Below, piece by piece: positions 6,553-13,150 of a stretch of DNA of 13,453 nt. This stretch comes from DATJOJ01 sp035507035 (GTDB lineage: Bacteria; Acidobacteriota; Terriglobia; Terriglobales; Acidobacteriaceae): NCBI GenBank assembly GCA_035507035.1, contig DATJOJ010000066.1, positions 1 to 13,453 on the forward strand. The letters run 5' to 3'. Numbering within the stretch: the stretch's first letter is position 1; the number at the start of each line of letters is the position of its first letter. Position numbers and translations under genes: made by a program. Below the pieces are notes generated by a model that worked only from the letters and a program-made list of their open reading frames with translations, did no database searches and was not told the DNA's origin.

Positions 6553-9369
6553 ATGAAGTCATATTTGTGCTTCTTCGTCGTGCTGTTTCTTTCGGTTGCG
6601 GTATCGTTCGCACAAACGTCCACCGGAGCGCTTCGCGGCCAAGTCACCGATCCCTCGGGCGCTGCCATTTCCAGGGCGACAGTCGTACTGACTCCGGCTA
6701 CTGGATCTCCGGTTACGGCACAGACAAACGGCCAGGGCATGTATGAATTCAAATCCTTGCCGGCAGGGAAGTACTCGATGACGGTCGTCGCGCAAGGTTT
6801 CACGCTCTACGAGAACGACAGCGTAGTGATCGCCGATCAGCCCTTGCGGCTGAACGTTTCGATGGCCATTGCAGTCGAGACGCAGAAGGTCCAAGTCTCC
6901 TCGACCGCGCCTACGGTCGATGTAACTCCGCAAAACAATGCCGGCGCGATCACGATCTCCGGGAAAGAACTCGAGTCGCTGCCCGACGATCCCGACGAAC
7001 TCGAATCCGACTTGCAGGCTCTCGCCGGACCCTCCGCCGGCCCGAATGGCGGCCAGATGTACATCGACGGCTTCACCGCCGGCCAGCTCCCGCCAAAATC
7101 GTCGATTCGCGAAATTCGCATCAATCAGAATCCATTTTCTTCCGAATACGACAAGCTCGGCTATGGTCGCATAGAGATTTTCACCAAGCCGGGAACCGAT
7201 CAGCTCCACGGCCAGGTTTTGGCCGACGGCAATGACTCGCCCTTCAATTCGCCGAATCCTTTCGCCGGAGATATTCCGCCTTATTACATTACGCAATTCA
7301 ACGGAACCATCAGTGGTCCGCTGCGCAAAAACGCTTCCTTCTTCTTCGATGTCGATCGGCGTGACATCAATCAGGTCTCGCCCATCAATGCCGTCAATCC
7401 AAACGATCTTTCGAACTTTATTGTCAGCTCGATTGCAAACCCGCGGCAGCGGACCAATCTGGGTCCGCGCCTCGATTGGGCGCTAACCCCGAACAATACG
7501 CTCACCGTCCGCTATCAGTACTATCGCGACACCGAATCTGGCAATTTGCCCTCTCAGTTTTACTTAGCAACCCAGGGCTACTCGACCAAGAGCACCGAGA
7601 ATACGGTGCAGCTCAGCGATACCCAGGTGTTCGGAACGAAGATCGTGAACGAAACGCGCTTTCAATACAACCGCGATTACAACGCGCAAAACCCGGTCGA
7701 TAGCAATCCAGTAACGAGCGTGATCGGTGATTTCACCGGCGGCGGCAACAGCGAAGGAACTCTCAACGACACGCAGGATAACTACGAGCTGCAAAATTAC
7801 ACTTCACTGATTCATGGCAACCACACCATGAAGTTCGGCGCCCGCTTCCGCGCTACCCAAGCCACCGACTTCACCACCTCGGCGTTCAACGGCTCGTTTC
7901 TATTTCCGAGTATCTCCGACTATCAGGCGGGCACACCCAGTCAGCTCAGCATCACAACCGGTTCGCCCAGCGCTGCGATCGACTACTACGACTTCGAGCC
8001 CTATTTTCAGGATGACTGGCGCGCCCGCCCGAATCTCACCCTCAGCCTCGGACTGCGGTTCGAGACCCAGAACTATATTCACGATCATGCCGATTGGGCT
8101 CCGCGTTTGGGATTTGCTTGGGGAGTCCGCGGCAAAAATGGAACAACAAGGTTTGTGATCCGCGGGGGCTCCGGTATTTTCTACGACCGCTTCCAGATCA
8201 CGCAGATGCTGCAAGCCACCCATCTCAACGGTACCAACCAGATCGCCTATGTCATCACCAACCCAACTTGCTATCCCGGCTTGGACCAGCCGCTGACGGC
8301 CCCGATTTCGAGTTGCGGAACTCCAAGTTCCACCGTCTCAACCACCTACCAAGTTAGCCCGCTGCTGCACGCGCCGGGGACGCTGCAGAGCGCGATCAGC
8401 CTGGAACGCCAAGTTACTAAATCCGCGACGCTCGCCGTCACGTACCTGAATTCGCGCGGCTTCGATCAGTTCATCACAATCAATGCCGGCGCTCCATATC
8501 CGGGCACACCGTGTTACCCGAATTGCCCGACGCCGACCCAAAACCTATACCGTTATGTTTCCGAGGCGAATTTCAAGCAGAACCAGCTCATGGTGAATTC
8601 CAACGCCAGACTCGGGTCCAGATTGCAATTTGCGGCCTACTATTCACTCAACTATGCCAACAGCGATACCTCGGGTGTCTCCAGCTTTCCCTCGAACTCC
8701 TGGGACATCAGCCAGGATTGGGGACGAGCTTCGTTCGATACCCGCCATCGTCTGTTCCTGATGGGCAGCGTTGGCCTCCCTTATTTGGTTCGCTTGAGCC
8801 CGTTTATGATTGTCAGCTCAGGTTCGCCCTTCAATATCACAACGCCATACAATCTGAACGGCGACTTCCAGTACAACGATCGCCCGAGCCTGGTCTCGAC
8901 TACGTGCCCCGCAACACTCCCGAATCCGCCGGTGTACTGCACACCGTTTGGGACGCTCGACTTGACCGGAGCGACCGGCAACATTCTTCCCATAAACTAC
9001 GCCACCGGTCCCAATCGCTTTTCCATAAACTTCCGGCTGACGAAAACGATCGGTTTCGGACCCAGCACCAAAGGGAGCGCTGGCCCTGGAGGGGGTGGTC
9101 CCGGTGGAGGCGGCCATGGCGGCCATCGCGGCGGTCCGCTTTTCGGCGGGGGCGGCCCGATCATGATGTCTACGAACTCCGAACAGCGTTACAACCTGAC
9201 GTTCGGACTCAGCGTGCGCAACGCATTCAATAACGTGAACCCGGCGAATCCCAGTGGCGTGGTCGGATCCAGTTTTTTTGACCGCCGCAATGCCCTCGCA
9301 GGATTTCCCTATTCTCCCGGAACAACGGCCAATCGCCGCATCGATCTAACGGCGGTGTTCACGTTCTGA
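6553..9369 (+). CDS. TonB-dependent receptor, Oar-like, with carboxypeptidase-regulatory-like domain
   Basis: This is a 938-residue outer-membrane protein. A Sec signal (MKSYLCFFVVLFLSVAVSFAQ) is followed by a carboxypeptidase-regulatory-like beta-sandwich (about 22-105: GALRGQVTDPSGAAI, NGQGMYEFKSLPAGKYSM). Next comes a plug region (about 115-215: GQMYIDGF, IREIRINQNPFSSEYD, GRIEIFTKPGT), then a long beta-barrel ending in the terminal phenylalanine sequence LTAVFTF expected for outer-membrane insertion. It is somewhat shorter than classical Oar proteins of about 1,000-1,200 residues. Two features stand out: six mature cysteines in three close pairs (573/588, 654/658, 785/796), and a Gly/His-rich insert (about 844-869) near the barrel end. 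No clear TonB box is visible. A weak AGAGGA precedes the ATG by 13 bases. The substrate is unknown. Family members are thought to import large substrates or serve adhesion. The DUF5666 gene upstream and TonB-like gene downstream fit an envelope locus. Confidence 0.93.
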   Translation: MKSYLCFFVVLFLSVAVSFAQTSTGALRGQVTDPSGAAISRATVVLTPATGSPVTAQTNGQGMYEFKSLPAGKYSMTVVAQGFTLYENDSVVIADQPLRLNVSMAIAVETQKVQVSSTAPTVDVTPQNNAGAITISGKELESLPDDPDELESDLQALAGPSAGPNGGQMYIDGFTAGQLPPKSSIREIRINQNPFSSEYDKLGYGRIEIFTKPGTDQLHGQVLADGNDSPFNSPNPFAGDIPPYYITQFNGTISGPLRKNASFFFDVDRRDINQVSPINAVNPNDLSNFIVSSIANPRQRTNLGPRLDWALTPNNTLTVRYQYYRDTESGNLPSQFYLATQGYSTKSTENTVQLSDTQVFGTKIVNETRFQYNRDYNAQNPVDSNPVTSVIGDFTGGGNSEGTLNDTQDNYELQNYTSLIHGNHTMKFGARFRATQATDFTTSAFNGSFLFPSISDYQAGTPSQLSITTGSPSAAIDYYDFEPYFQDDWRARPNLTLSLGLRFETQNYIHDHADWAPRLGFAWGVRGKNGTTRFVIRGGSGIFYDRFQITQMLQATHLNGTNQIAYVITNPTCYPGLDQPLTAPISSCGTPSSTVSTTYQVSPLLHAPGTLQSAISLERQVTKSATLAVTYLNSRGFDQFITINAGAPYPGTPCYPNCPTPTQNLYRYVSEANFKQNQLMVNSNARLGSRLQFAAYYSLNYANSDTSGVSSFPSNSWDISQDWGRASFDTRHRLFLMGSVGLPYLVRLSPFMIVSSGSPFNITTPYNLNGDFQYNDRPSLVSTTCPATLPNPPVYCTPFGTLDLTGATGNILPINYATGPNRFSINFRLTKTIGFGPSTKGSAGPGGGGPGGGGHGGHRGGPLFGGGGPIMMSTNSEQRYNLTFGLSVRNAFNNVNPANPSGVVGSSFFDRRNALAGFPYSPGTTANRRIDLTAVFTF

Positions 9370-9375
9370 GGACCT

Positions 9376-9416
9376 GAGTGACTTCCGGTATATCGCGAAT
9401 CGTCACTTCACGATAT
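9376..9416 (+). other. Interlocked inverted repeats before a TTG start
   Basis: In the 85-bp gap after the receptor gene, AGTGAC (9377-9382) pairs with GTCACT (9402-9407), and ATATCG (9390-9395) pairs with CGATAT (9411-9416). The arms interleave, so the two 6-bp helices exclude each other unless a pseudoknot forms. No T-run follows. It may be a weak attenuator-like element or coincidence. Confidence 0.25.
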
Positions 9417-9454
9417 GCTGGATTCAGCCCCCGAAGTAACGTTCTAGAGACGCA

Positions 9455-10363
9455 TTGGCCCCGGTCATTACAGAAGAACGAAGCACAACGCGGCGCAGCT
9501 TGAGCCGTCGTCGCTTTCTCGGCTTAGCGGCCGCGATTGGCGCTGCCGCTCTGGCCGGCGATTCCTTACTCTTGGAACCGAACCGGCCGCAGCTGGTTCG
9601 CCAGGAGCTTATCTTGCCACGCTGGCCAGCTGCGCTTGACGGCTATAAGGTCGCTCTACTCAGCGACTTTCATTACGATCCCGTTTTTTCCGTGCATCCG
9701 CTGGGCGCGGCCATCCCGATCGTGAACGGCCTGAAACCGGACGTTATCGTCCTTACCGGTGATTTTGTGACAGATCCATCGTTCGGCGGCAATCGCCAAA
9801 AGGCTGCCTATGCTGCTGAGCCGTGCGCGAGCCTGTTGCGCCAGATGAAAGCTCAGCATGGCCTCTGGGCCGTGATGGGCAACCACGACGTCATCACCGA
9901 TCCAAAACTGGTGACTAGCATTCTGCGCTCGACTGGAATTCAGGTTCTCAGTAATCAATCGGCCCCGGTTGAGCACGCAGGCGCACGGTTTTGGCTCAGC
10001 GGTGTGGACGATGTGCTGAAAGGGAACTCCGATTTGAACGCTGCCCTGGCGGTCGTCCCAAAAGGTGAGCCCACCATCCTGCTGGCACACGAACCCGACT
10101 ACGCGGATTTCGTGGCGCGGTATCCGGTAGATCTGCAGCTTTCCGGTCACTCCCATGGAGGCCAGGTGCGGCTGCCGTTCCTGCCGCCGCTCTACGAACC
10201 GGCGTTAGCCCAAAAGTACATTGCCGGCCTGTTTCGAGTCGGTCCCCTGACTCTCTATACAAACCGCGGCATCGGGACAATCGGCCTTCCCATTCGCTTT
10301 GATTGTCCTCCCGAGATCACTCTCATCACTCTGCGCCAGGGCGTACCCTCGTCGAGAGCCTGA
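9455..10363 (+). CDS. Tat-exported metallophosphoesterase (YkuE/YaeI-like)
   Basis: This 302-residue protein is a calcineurin-like metallophosphoesterase. Metal ligands appear in order: D71 and H73 in LLSDFHYD, D103 in LTGDF, N143 and H144 in MGNHD, H212 in LLAHEPD, and H232/H234 in SGHSHGG. The catalytic set is complete. The N-terminus carries a twin-arginine signal, SLSRRRFLGLAAAIGAAALAG (the RRxFLG core at about 19-24), so it is exported folded across the inner membrane. No ATG fits before this motif. The TTG at 9455 is the best start, with only a weak AGAGA upstream. Related proteins hydrolyse phosphodiesters or lipid pyrophosphates such as UDP-diacylglucosamine; substrate cannot be assigned here. 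It lies 85 bp after the receptor on the same strand, and may be cotranscribed. A periplasmic phosphate-releasing role beside a receptor is possible, but inferred. Confidence 0.9.
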   Translation: MAPVITEERSTTRRSLSRRRFLGLAAAIGAAALAGDSLLLEPNRPQLVRQELILPRWPAALDGYKVALLSDFHYDPVFSVHPLGAAIPIVNGLKPDVIVLTGDFVTDPSFGGNRQKAAYAAEPCASLLRQMKAQHGLWAVMGNHDVITDPKLVTSILRSTGIQVLSNQSAPVEHAGARFWLSGVDDVLKGNSDLNAALAVVPKGEPTILLAHEPDYADFVARYPVDLQLSGHSHGGQVRLPFLPPLYEPALAQKYIAGLFRVGPLTLYTNRGIGTIGLPIRFDCPPEITLITLRQGVPSSRA

Positions 10364-10384
10364 CCCCGATGCACCGAAAGAAAT

Positions 10385-10417
10385 TGGAGTTAGGGCCCTT
10401 ATTCCCCCCCAACTCCA
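10385..10417 (+). other. Inverted repeat after the metallophosphoesterase gene
   Basis: TGGAGTT (10385-10391) and AACTCCA (10411-10417) form a perfect 7-bp stem, with further GGG/CCC pairing possible inside. It lies 21 bases after the stop. No T-run follows, so it is at most a weak terminator. The remaining gap to the next gene shows no assigned promoter. Confidence 0.3.
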
Positions 10418-10550
10418 TTCCTCCGTCCTATCATGTGAAGACTCTTGCATTATGTCTGTGTCGCAGCTTGATATTTCCTCTGTAAGTTGTTGATTAAATG
10501 TAGTTTCTAGTGTTATCCGATGGAGGCTCATTTGCCCTGCTTGCCTTGAA

Positions 10551-11060
10551 ATGACCACAATCCGTTGCAAGGTTGCGGCGAAGCGGCAGAATCGAGGTAT
10601 CTGGAGAATCTCGGTTGTGGCGGCAGTCCTTGTTCCGGCAACTCTGGCCGCCAGCGCCAGTGCGCCCAACGCCGTTTTTCCCACGCAGGTTTCCACAGCC
10701 CAAATTGCGCCGGAGATGCAACAACGCGAGATGCGGCTCGCGCGCGCCCTGGCGCGGTCTTCACAATTCGCCGACATTCAGCACGTCAGTCAGGAACAAG
10801 CCTGCGAGGAAGTCGAACCGCCCGTGGCTCTCGCCACTCCCGATCCGTTGTTCCTGTCCGGAGCACGGGCCAGGAGTGTGCGAGTCAGCTTCATTATTGG
10901 CACCGATGGGCGCGTGCACAGCCCGCTGATTCTCGAAAGCGCGGGTCCCCGTGGCGACCGCCGTGTCATCGACACTGTTCGCACCTGGCGTTACCGCCCC
11001 GCAACTTGCAATGGCATTCCGACTGAGAGTGAGGGCAAAATCGAGTTTTCGGTTCGCTAA
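10551..11060 (+). CDS. Small exported protein with TonB C-terminal-like domain
   Basis: The 169-residue product has a basic N-terminus and one hydrophobic segment (about 17-38, GIWRISVVAAVLVPATLAAS) that is either an uncleaved anchor or a signal peptide. The C-terminal part (about 105-169) matches the TonB C-terminal fold: ARSVRVSFIIGTDGRVHSP, LILESAGPRGDRRVIDTV, the WRYRPATCNG motif, and a last strand KIEFSVR. It lacks the long Pro-rich spacer of true TonB, having only about 65 residues between membrane and domain, so whether it energises a receptor is open. Cys85 and Cys153 could form a disulfide. No Shine-Dalgarno is well placed; GGAGG lies 24 bases upstream. It is 187 bp after the metallophosphoesterase and has its own hairpin upstream, so separate transcription is likely. 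Its position near a TonB-dependent receptor gene is suggestive. Confidence 0.75.
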   Translation: MTTIRCKVAAKRQNRGIWRISVVAAVLVPATLAASASAPNAVFPTQVSTAQIAPEMQQREMRLARALARSSQFADIQHVSQEQACEEVEPPVALATPDPLFLSGARARSVRVSFIIGTDGRVHSPLILESAGPRGDRRVIDTVRTWRYRPATCNGIPTESEGKIEFSVR

Positions 11061-11202
11061 ACTTGCAGCGCAGACTGCTAGAATGAGCGGAAGACGAGGC
11101 GTCATCACTGCTAATCGGGGTTAGACTGGGCGCGCGGCGTAAGATTGCAAACCACGGTGCACGCAGCGCTTCGAAAGAGAAGCGGCAAAGTATACAGGCG
11201 CC

Positions 11203-11208
11203 GAGGAG
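11203..11208 (+). promoter_or_regulatory. Shine-Dalgarno fixing a GTG start
   Basis: GAGGAG lies 4 bases before the GTG at 11213. It favours that start over the ATG at 11309 (residue 33), which would still leave the zinc ribbon and C-terminal domain intact. Confidence 0.5.
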
Positions 11209-11212
11209 ACGC

Positions 11213-12280
11213 GTGATCGAGGACAACAATCCAACCAGAGGTGCTGGCTCTTTGGCCGATTCGCAAAGCCAACGCGGCGTTGGACGGCGCCCCGAGCGCA
11301 TCTCGAAGATGGAAGAGCTCTACCGCAAACTCGAGCCTGAATTACGTCGCACCAAGCCGAATCCCGAGGCCATTGCGGCAGCGCTGGAGGCCGCCCAGCG
11401 CTTGGTCAACGAGGTCGATGCCGAGGATGCAGCCGAGACGACAGGGCAGGATTTGAGTTCCGATTCGCACACAGAAGTTTGCCCAATCTGCGGGTATCGC
11501 AATCGGGTTGGCAATAAATTTTGTGGTATGTGCGGTGCGGCCTCAGGACCCCATCAGAAGTCCGAGCGCCATCTTACGCTCGGGCGCGAACCGGCTCCCG
11601 AGTTCCAATTTGATGGCAATGCGTTTGGCAGCGAGCCGCATCCGCCAGTTTCCGCGTCCCCGGCCCCCCGCGGCGGAGCGGCCGAAACTCACCATTACCA
11701 CCACCACTATCATCATCACTACTTTCCCGCTGGATACGAGAGTGGCGCGCCGCGGGCCAGCGAGTCAGTTCGCGCCGATTCCTCCCGCGAAGAGAAATTC
11801 CGCCCCACCGCCGCTATGCGCGGGGATATGAGCCGCGTCGAAGCGGCAGTCCGGCGCGTCTCGCAGGAGTGGGTGCTGGCTTGCAACACCAAACATCTTG
11901 ACGATCTCCTTGATCTCTATGTCGCCGATGCGCTGGTCCTGCGCTCGAATTGCCCTCCAGTGCGCGGAGCAGCCGCCGTGCGCGAGTTCTTCTTCGCCGC
12001 ACTCGATACAGGATTAGGAGAAGTTGAACTCGAACCGCTGCGCGTGGAAATTGCGGGCGATCTTGCCTACGAAGCCGGAAAATGTAAAGCCCTGGTTCCG
12101 AGCGCTTCGGGCAAACGCCGCGAAGAACGCGGGAAATACTTATGGGTGTGTGCACGCCAGAGCAATGGCGAATGGAAGCTCGCCGCCGATTGTTGGTCCA
12201 GCGATCTCTCCCTTGGCATCCTTGAATCCGATGTCCCACCCAATGCCGGCGTGAAAACCAGGGAGAGCAAGAAAGGCTGA
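11213..12280 (+). CDS. Zinc-ribbon / His-Tyr tract / NTF2-like (DUF4440-type) fusion protein
   Basis: This 355-residue protein has no signal peptide and is probably cytoplasmic. Residues about 33-75 are charged and helical (MEELYRKLEPELRR, AIAAALEAAQRLVNEVDAED). A zinc ribbon follows, with Cys90-x2-Cys93 and Cys104-x2-Cys107 in the pattern CPICGYRNRVGNKFCGMCG. After a Pro-rich linker comes an unusual His/Tyr tract (160-170, HHYHHHYHHHY). Residues about 205-335 look like an NTF2/SnoaL fold (RVEAAVRRVSQEWVLACNTKHLDDLLDLYVADALVL, with GKYLWVCARQSNGEWKLAAD at the end). In that family the fold is used for ligand binding or as a small enzyme. The first domains suggest zinc binding and partner contact. 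The sequence is otherwise typical of the window in codon use. I know of similar His-rich linkers in acidobacterial zinc-ribbon proteins, but have not checked. Start and function are less certain than the domain order. Confidence 0.8.
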   Translation: MIEDNNPTRGAGSLADSQSQRGVGRRPERISKMEELYRKLEPELRRTKPNPEAIAAALEAAQRLVNEVDAEDAAETTGQDLSSDSHTEVCPICGYRNRVGNKFCGMCGAASGPHQKSERHLTLGREPAPEFQFDGNAFGSEPHPPVSASPAPRGGAAETHHYHHHYHHHYFPAGYESGAPRASESVRADSSREEKFRPTAAMRGDMSRVEAAVRRVSQEWVLACNTKHLDDLLDLYVADALVLRSNCPPVRGAAAVREFFFAALDTGLGEVELEPLRVEIAGDLAYEAGKCKALVPSASGKRREERGKYLWVCARQSNGEWKLAADCWSSDLSLGILESDVPPNAGVKTRESKKG

Positions 12281-12294
12281 GCCGCTAAGCACTC

Positions 12295-12393
12295 TTGTCA
12301 TCCCGAGGCCCGCGCTGTCCGCGGACCGAAGGGCCTATGCATTCATCGAAAAGTGCAGAGGTCCTTCGCCAAGAACGCGGCTCAGGATGACAA
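12295..12393. repeat. 99-bp imperfect palindromic element (MITE/REP-like)
   Basis: The ends are inverted copies: TTGTCATCCCGAG (12295-12307) and CTCAGGATGACAA (12381-12393), matching at 12 of 13 positions. Inside, GAAGGGCCTATGCA (12328-12341) pairs with TGCAGAGGTCCTTC (12354-12367) at 12 of 14 positions around a 12-nt loop, and GTCCGCGGAC (12317-12326) is a perfect palindrome. The whole could fold as one long broken hairpin. It begins 15 bases after the zinc-ribbon gene stop, in a convergent gap, where it could also act as a bidirectional transcription barrier. It has no coding capacity. Confidence 0.65.
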
Positions 12394-12448
12394 CAAAAAA
12401 CGGGAACCAGAACTGTGGGCAGCTTCGCTGGCGGGACACCCAATCCCC

Positions 12449-13042
12449 TTACTGCACTCTCTGCAGCCGCGCGATCAACTTCTGCGCCAGATTCTCTTCC
12501 GATTCTGACCACAGCAGCCGTCCCGTGGCCCGTGTATTCTTCTCAGCCTTCATCGTGAACTCGACCAGCTTCGAGACGTTCTCGCGGACCTTGATCTGCG
12601 CCTCATCCGTGAGTTCAACGTTCTCCTGCAGAAACGGAGAATCCAGCCCGAAATCCACCTCAACGTGACCCGTCTGCTGCTGTGCGCCACCGTCGAACTC
12701 TTCGCCCTGCAGGATGAATTTCACCACGCTGGGCGCACAATGCCACTTCTGCCCCGTTTCGTCCGGCATCCATAGATCCCAGTACGCGTCAAAGATATAC
12801 GCGTAATCGTCGTGGATGAGGTCGGCGGCAAGCGTTATCGCTTCTTCGGGCGTGATGCCGGGAGAGAAGCGCCGCTCCAGAACCGTGGGTTCGTCCCAGG
12901 AAACCGGCTGCACGGCGAGATAAGTCACCCCGGGCCGCTGCGTAGAAAACGGAAATTGCCCCAGTACCGCGAACGCGTGGGGGAGCATGGCCGGACCTGA
13001 AAAATCCGGGAACCACAGACTGAGATAGAGCGGATCGGGCAT
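12449..13042 (-). CDS. Conserved-looking protein of unknown function
   Basis: I cannot assign a domain family. The frame is open from an ATG at 13087, but the ATG at 13042 is preferred: the product then begins MPDPLYLSLWFPDF, a well-formed strand, and a TACAAT -10-like box (plus-strand 13064-13069) lies between the two ATGs. The result is a soluble 197-residue protein without signal peptide or membrane segment. Visible features are an aromatic N-terminal half (YLAVQPVSWDEP), an acidic AADLIHDDYAYIFDAYWDLW (71-90), and a WHCAPSVVKFILQGEEFD strand. The C-terminal helical part (about 147-170 and 182-197) is charged. The absence of a strong Shine-Dalgarno leaves the start open. Codon use and reading frame look normal, so it is likely a real gene. 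It is the only gene between the palindromic element and the PIN gene. Confidence 0.7.
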   Translation of the reverse strand: MPDPLYLSLWFPDFSGPAMLPHAFAVLGQFPFSTQRPGVTYLAVQPVSWDEPTVLERRFSPGITPEEAITLAADLIHDDYAYIFDAYWDLWMPDETGQKWHCAPSVVKFILQGEEFDGGAQQQTGHVEVDFGLDSPFLQENVELTDEAQIKVRENVSKLVEFTMKAEKNTRATGRLLWSESEENLAQKLIARLQRVQ

Positions 13043-13113
13043 GTTTCTTGCGGAGCCAAGTTGATTGTACCGCGCGAGATCGGGCATCCTTTAGCGCAGC
13101 CCTACTTTGGCAT

Positions 13114-13127
13114 TCTTGTCATCCCGA
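13114..13127. repeat. Solo end matching the 99-bp palindromic element
   Basis: TCTTGTCATCCCGA is identical to 12293-12306, the left end of the 99-bp element, in the same orientation. No matching right end (GGATGACAA) follows in the visible sequence. It lies in the gap between the unknown protein and the PIN gene, and may be a decayed or truncated copy. Confidence 0.5.
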
Positions 13128-13150
13128 ACAGTGGGGAACGTAAGTGGGCG

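Noticed and set aside
6559..7296. Long minus-strand frames opposite the receptor, the DUF5666 gene (5310-6434) and the lyase (3303-3836)
   Set aside because: They lie wholly antisense to strongly supported genes, have low-complexity composition without domains, and follow from the GC-rich codon pattern of the real genes.
9370..9454. Pseudoknot in the receptor-metallophosphoesterase gap
   Set aside because: The 3-base loop that would have to cross a 6-bp helix is probably too short; alternate hairpins are a simpler reading.
10520..10549. Nine-codon leader peptide MEAHLPCLP ending one base before the TonB-like gene start
   Set aside because: It has no Shine-Dalgarno, no repeated regulatory codons and no attenuator hairpin after it.
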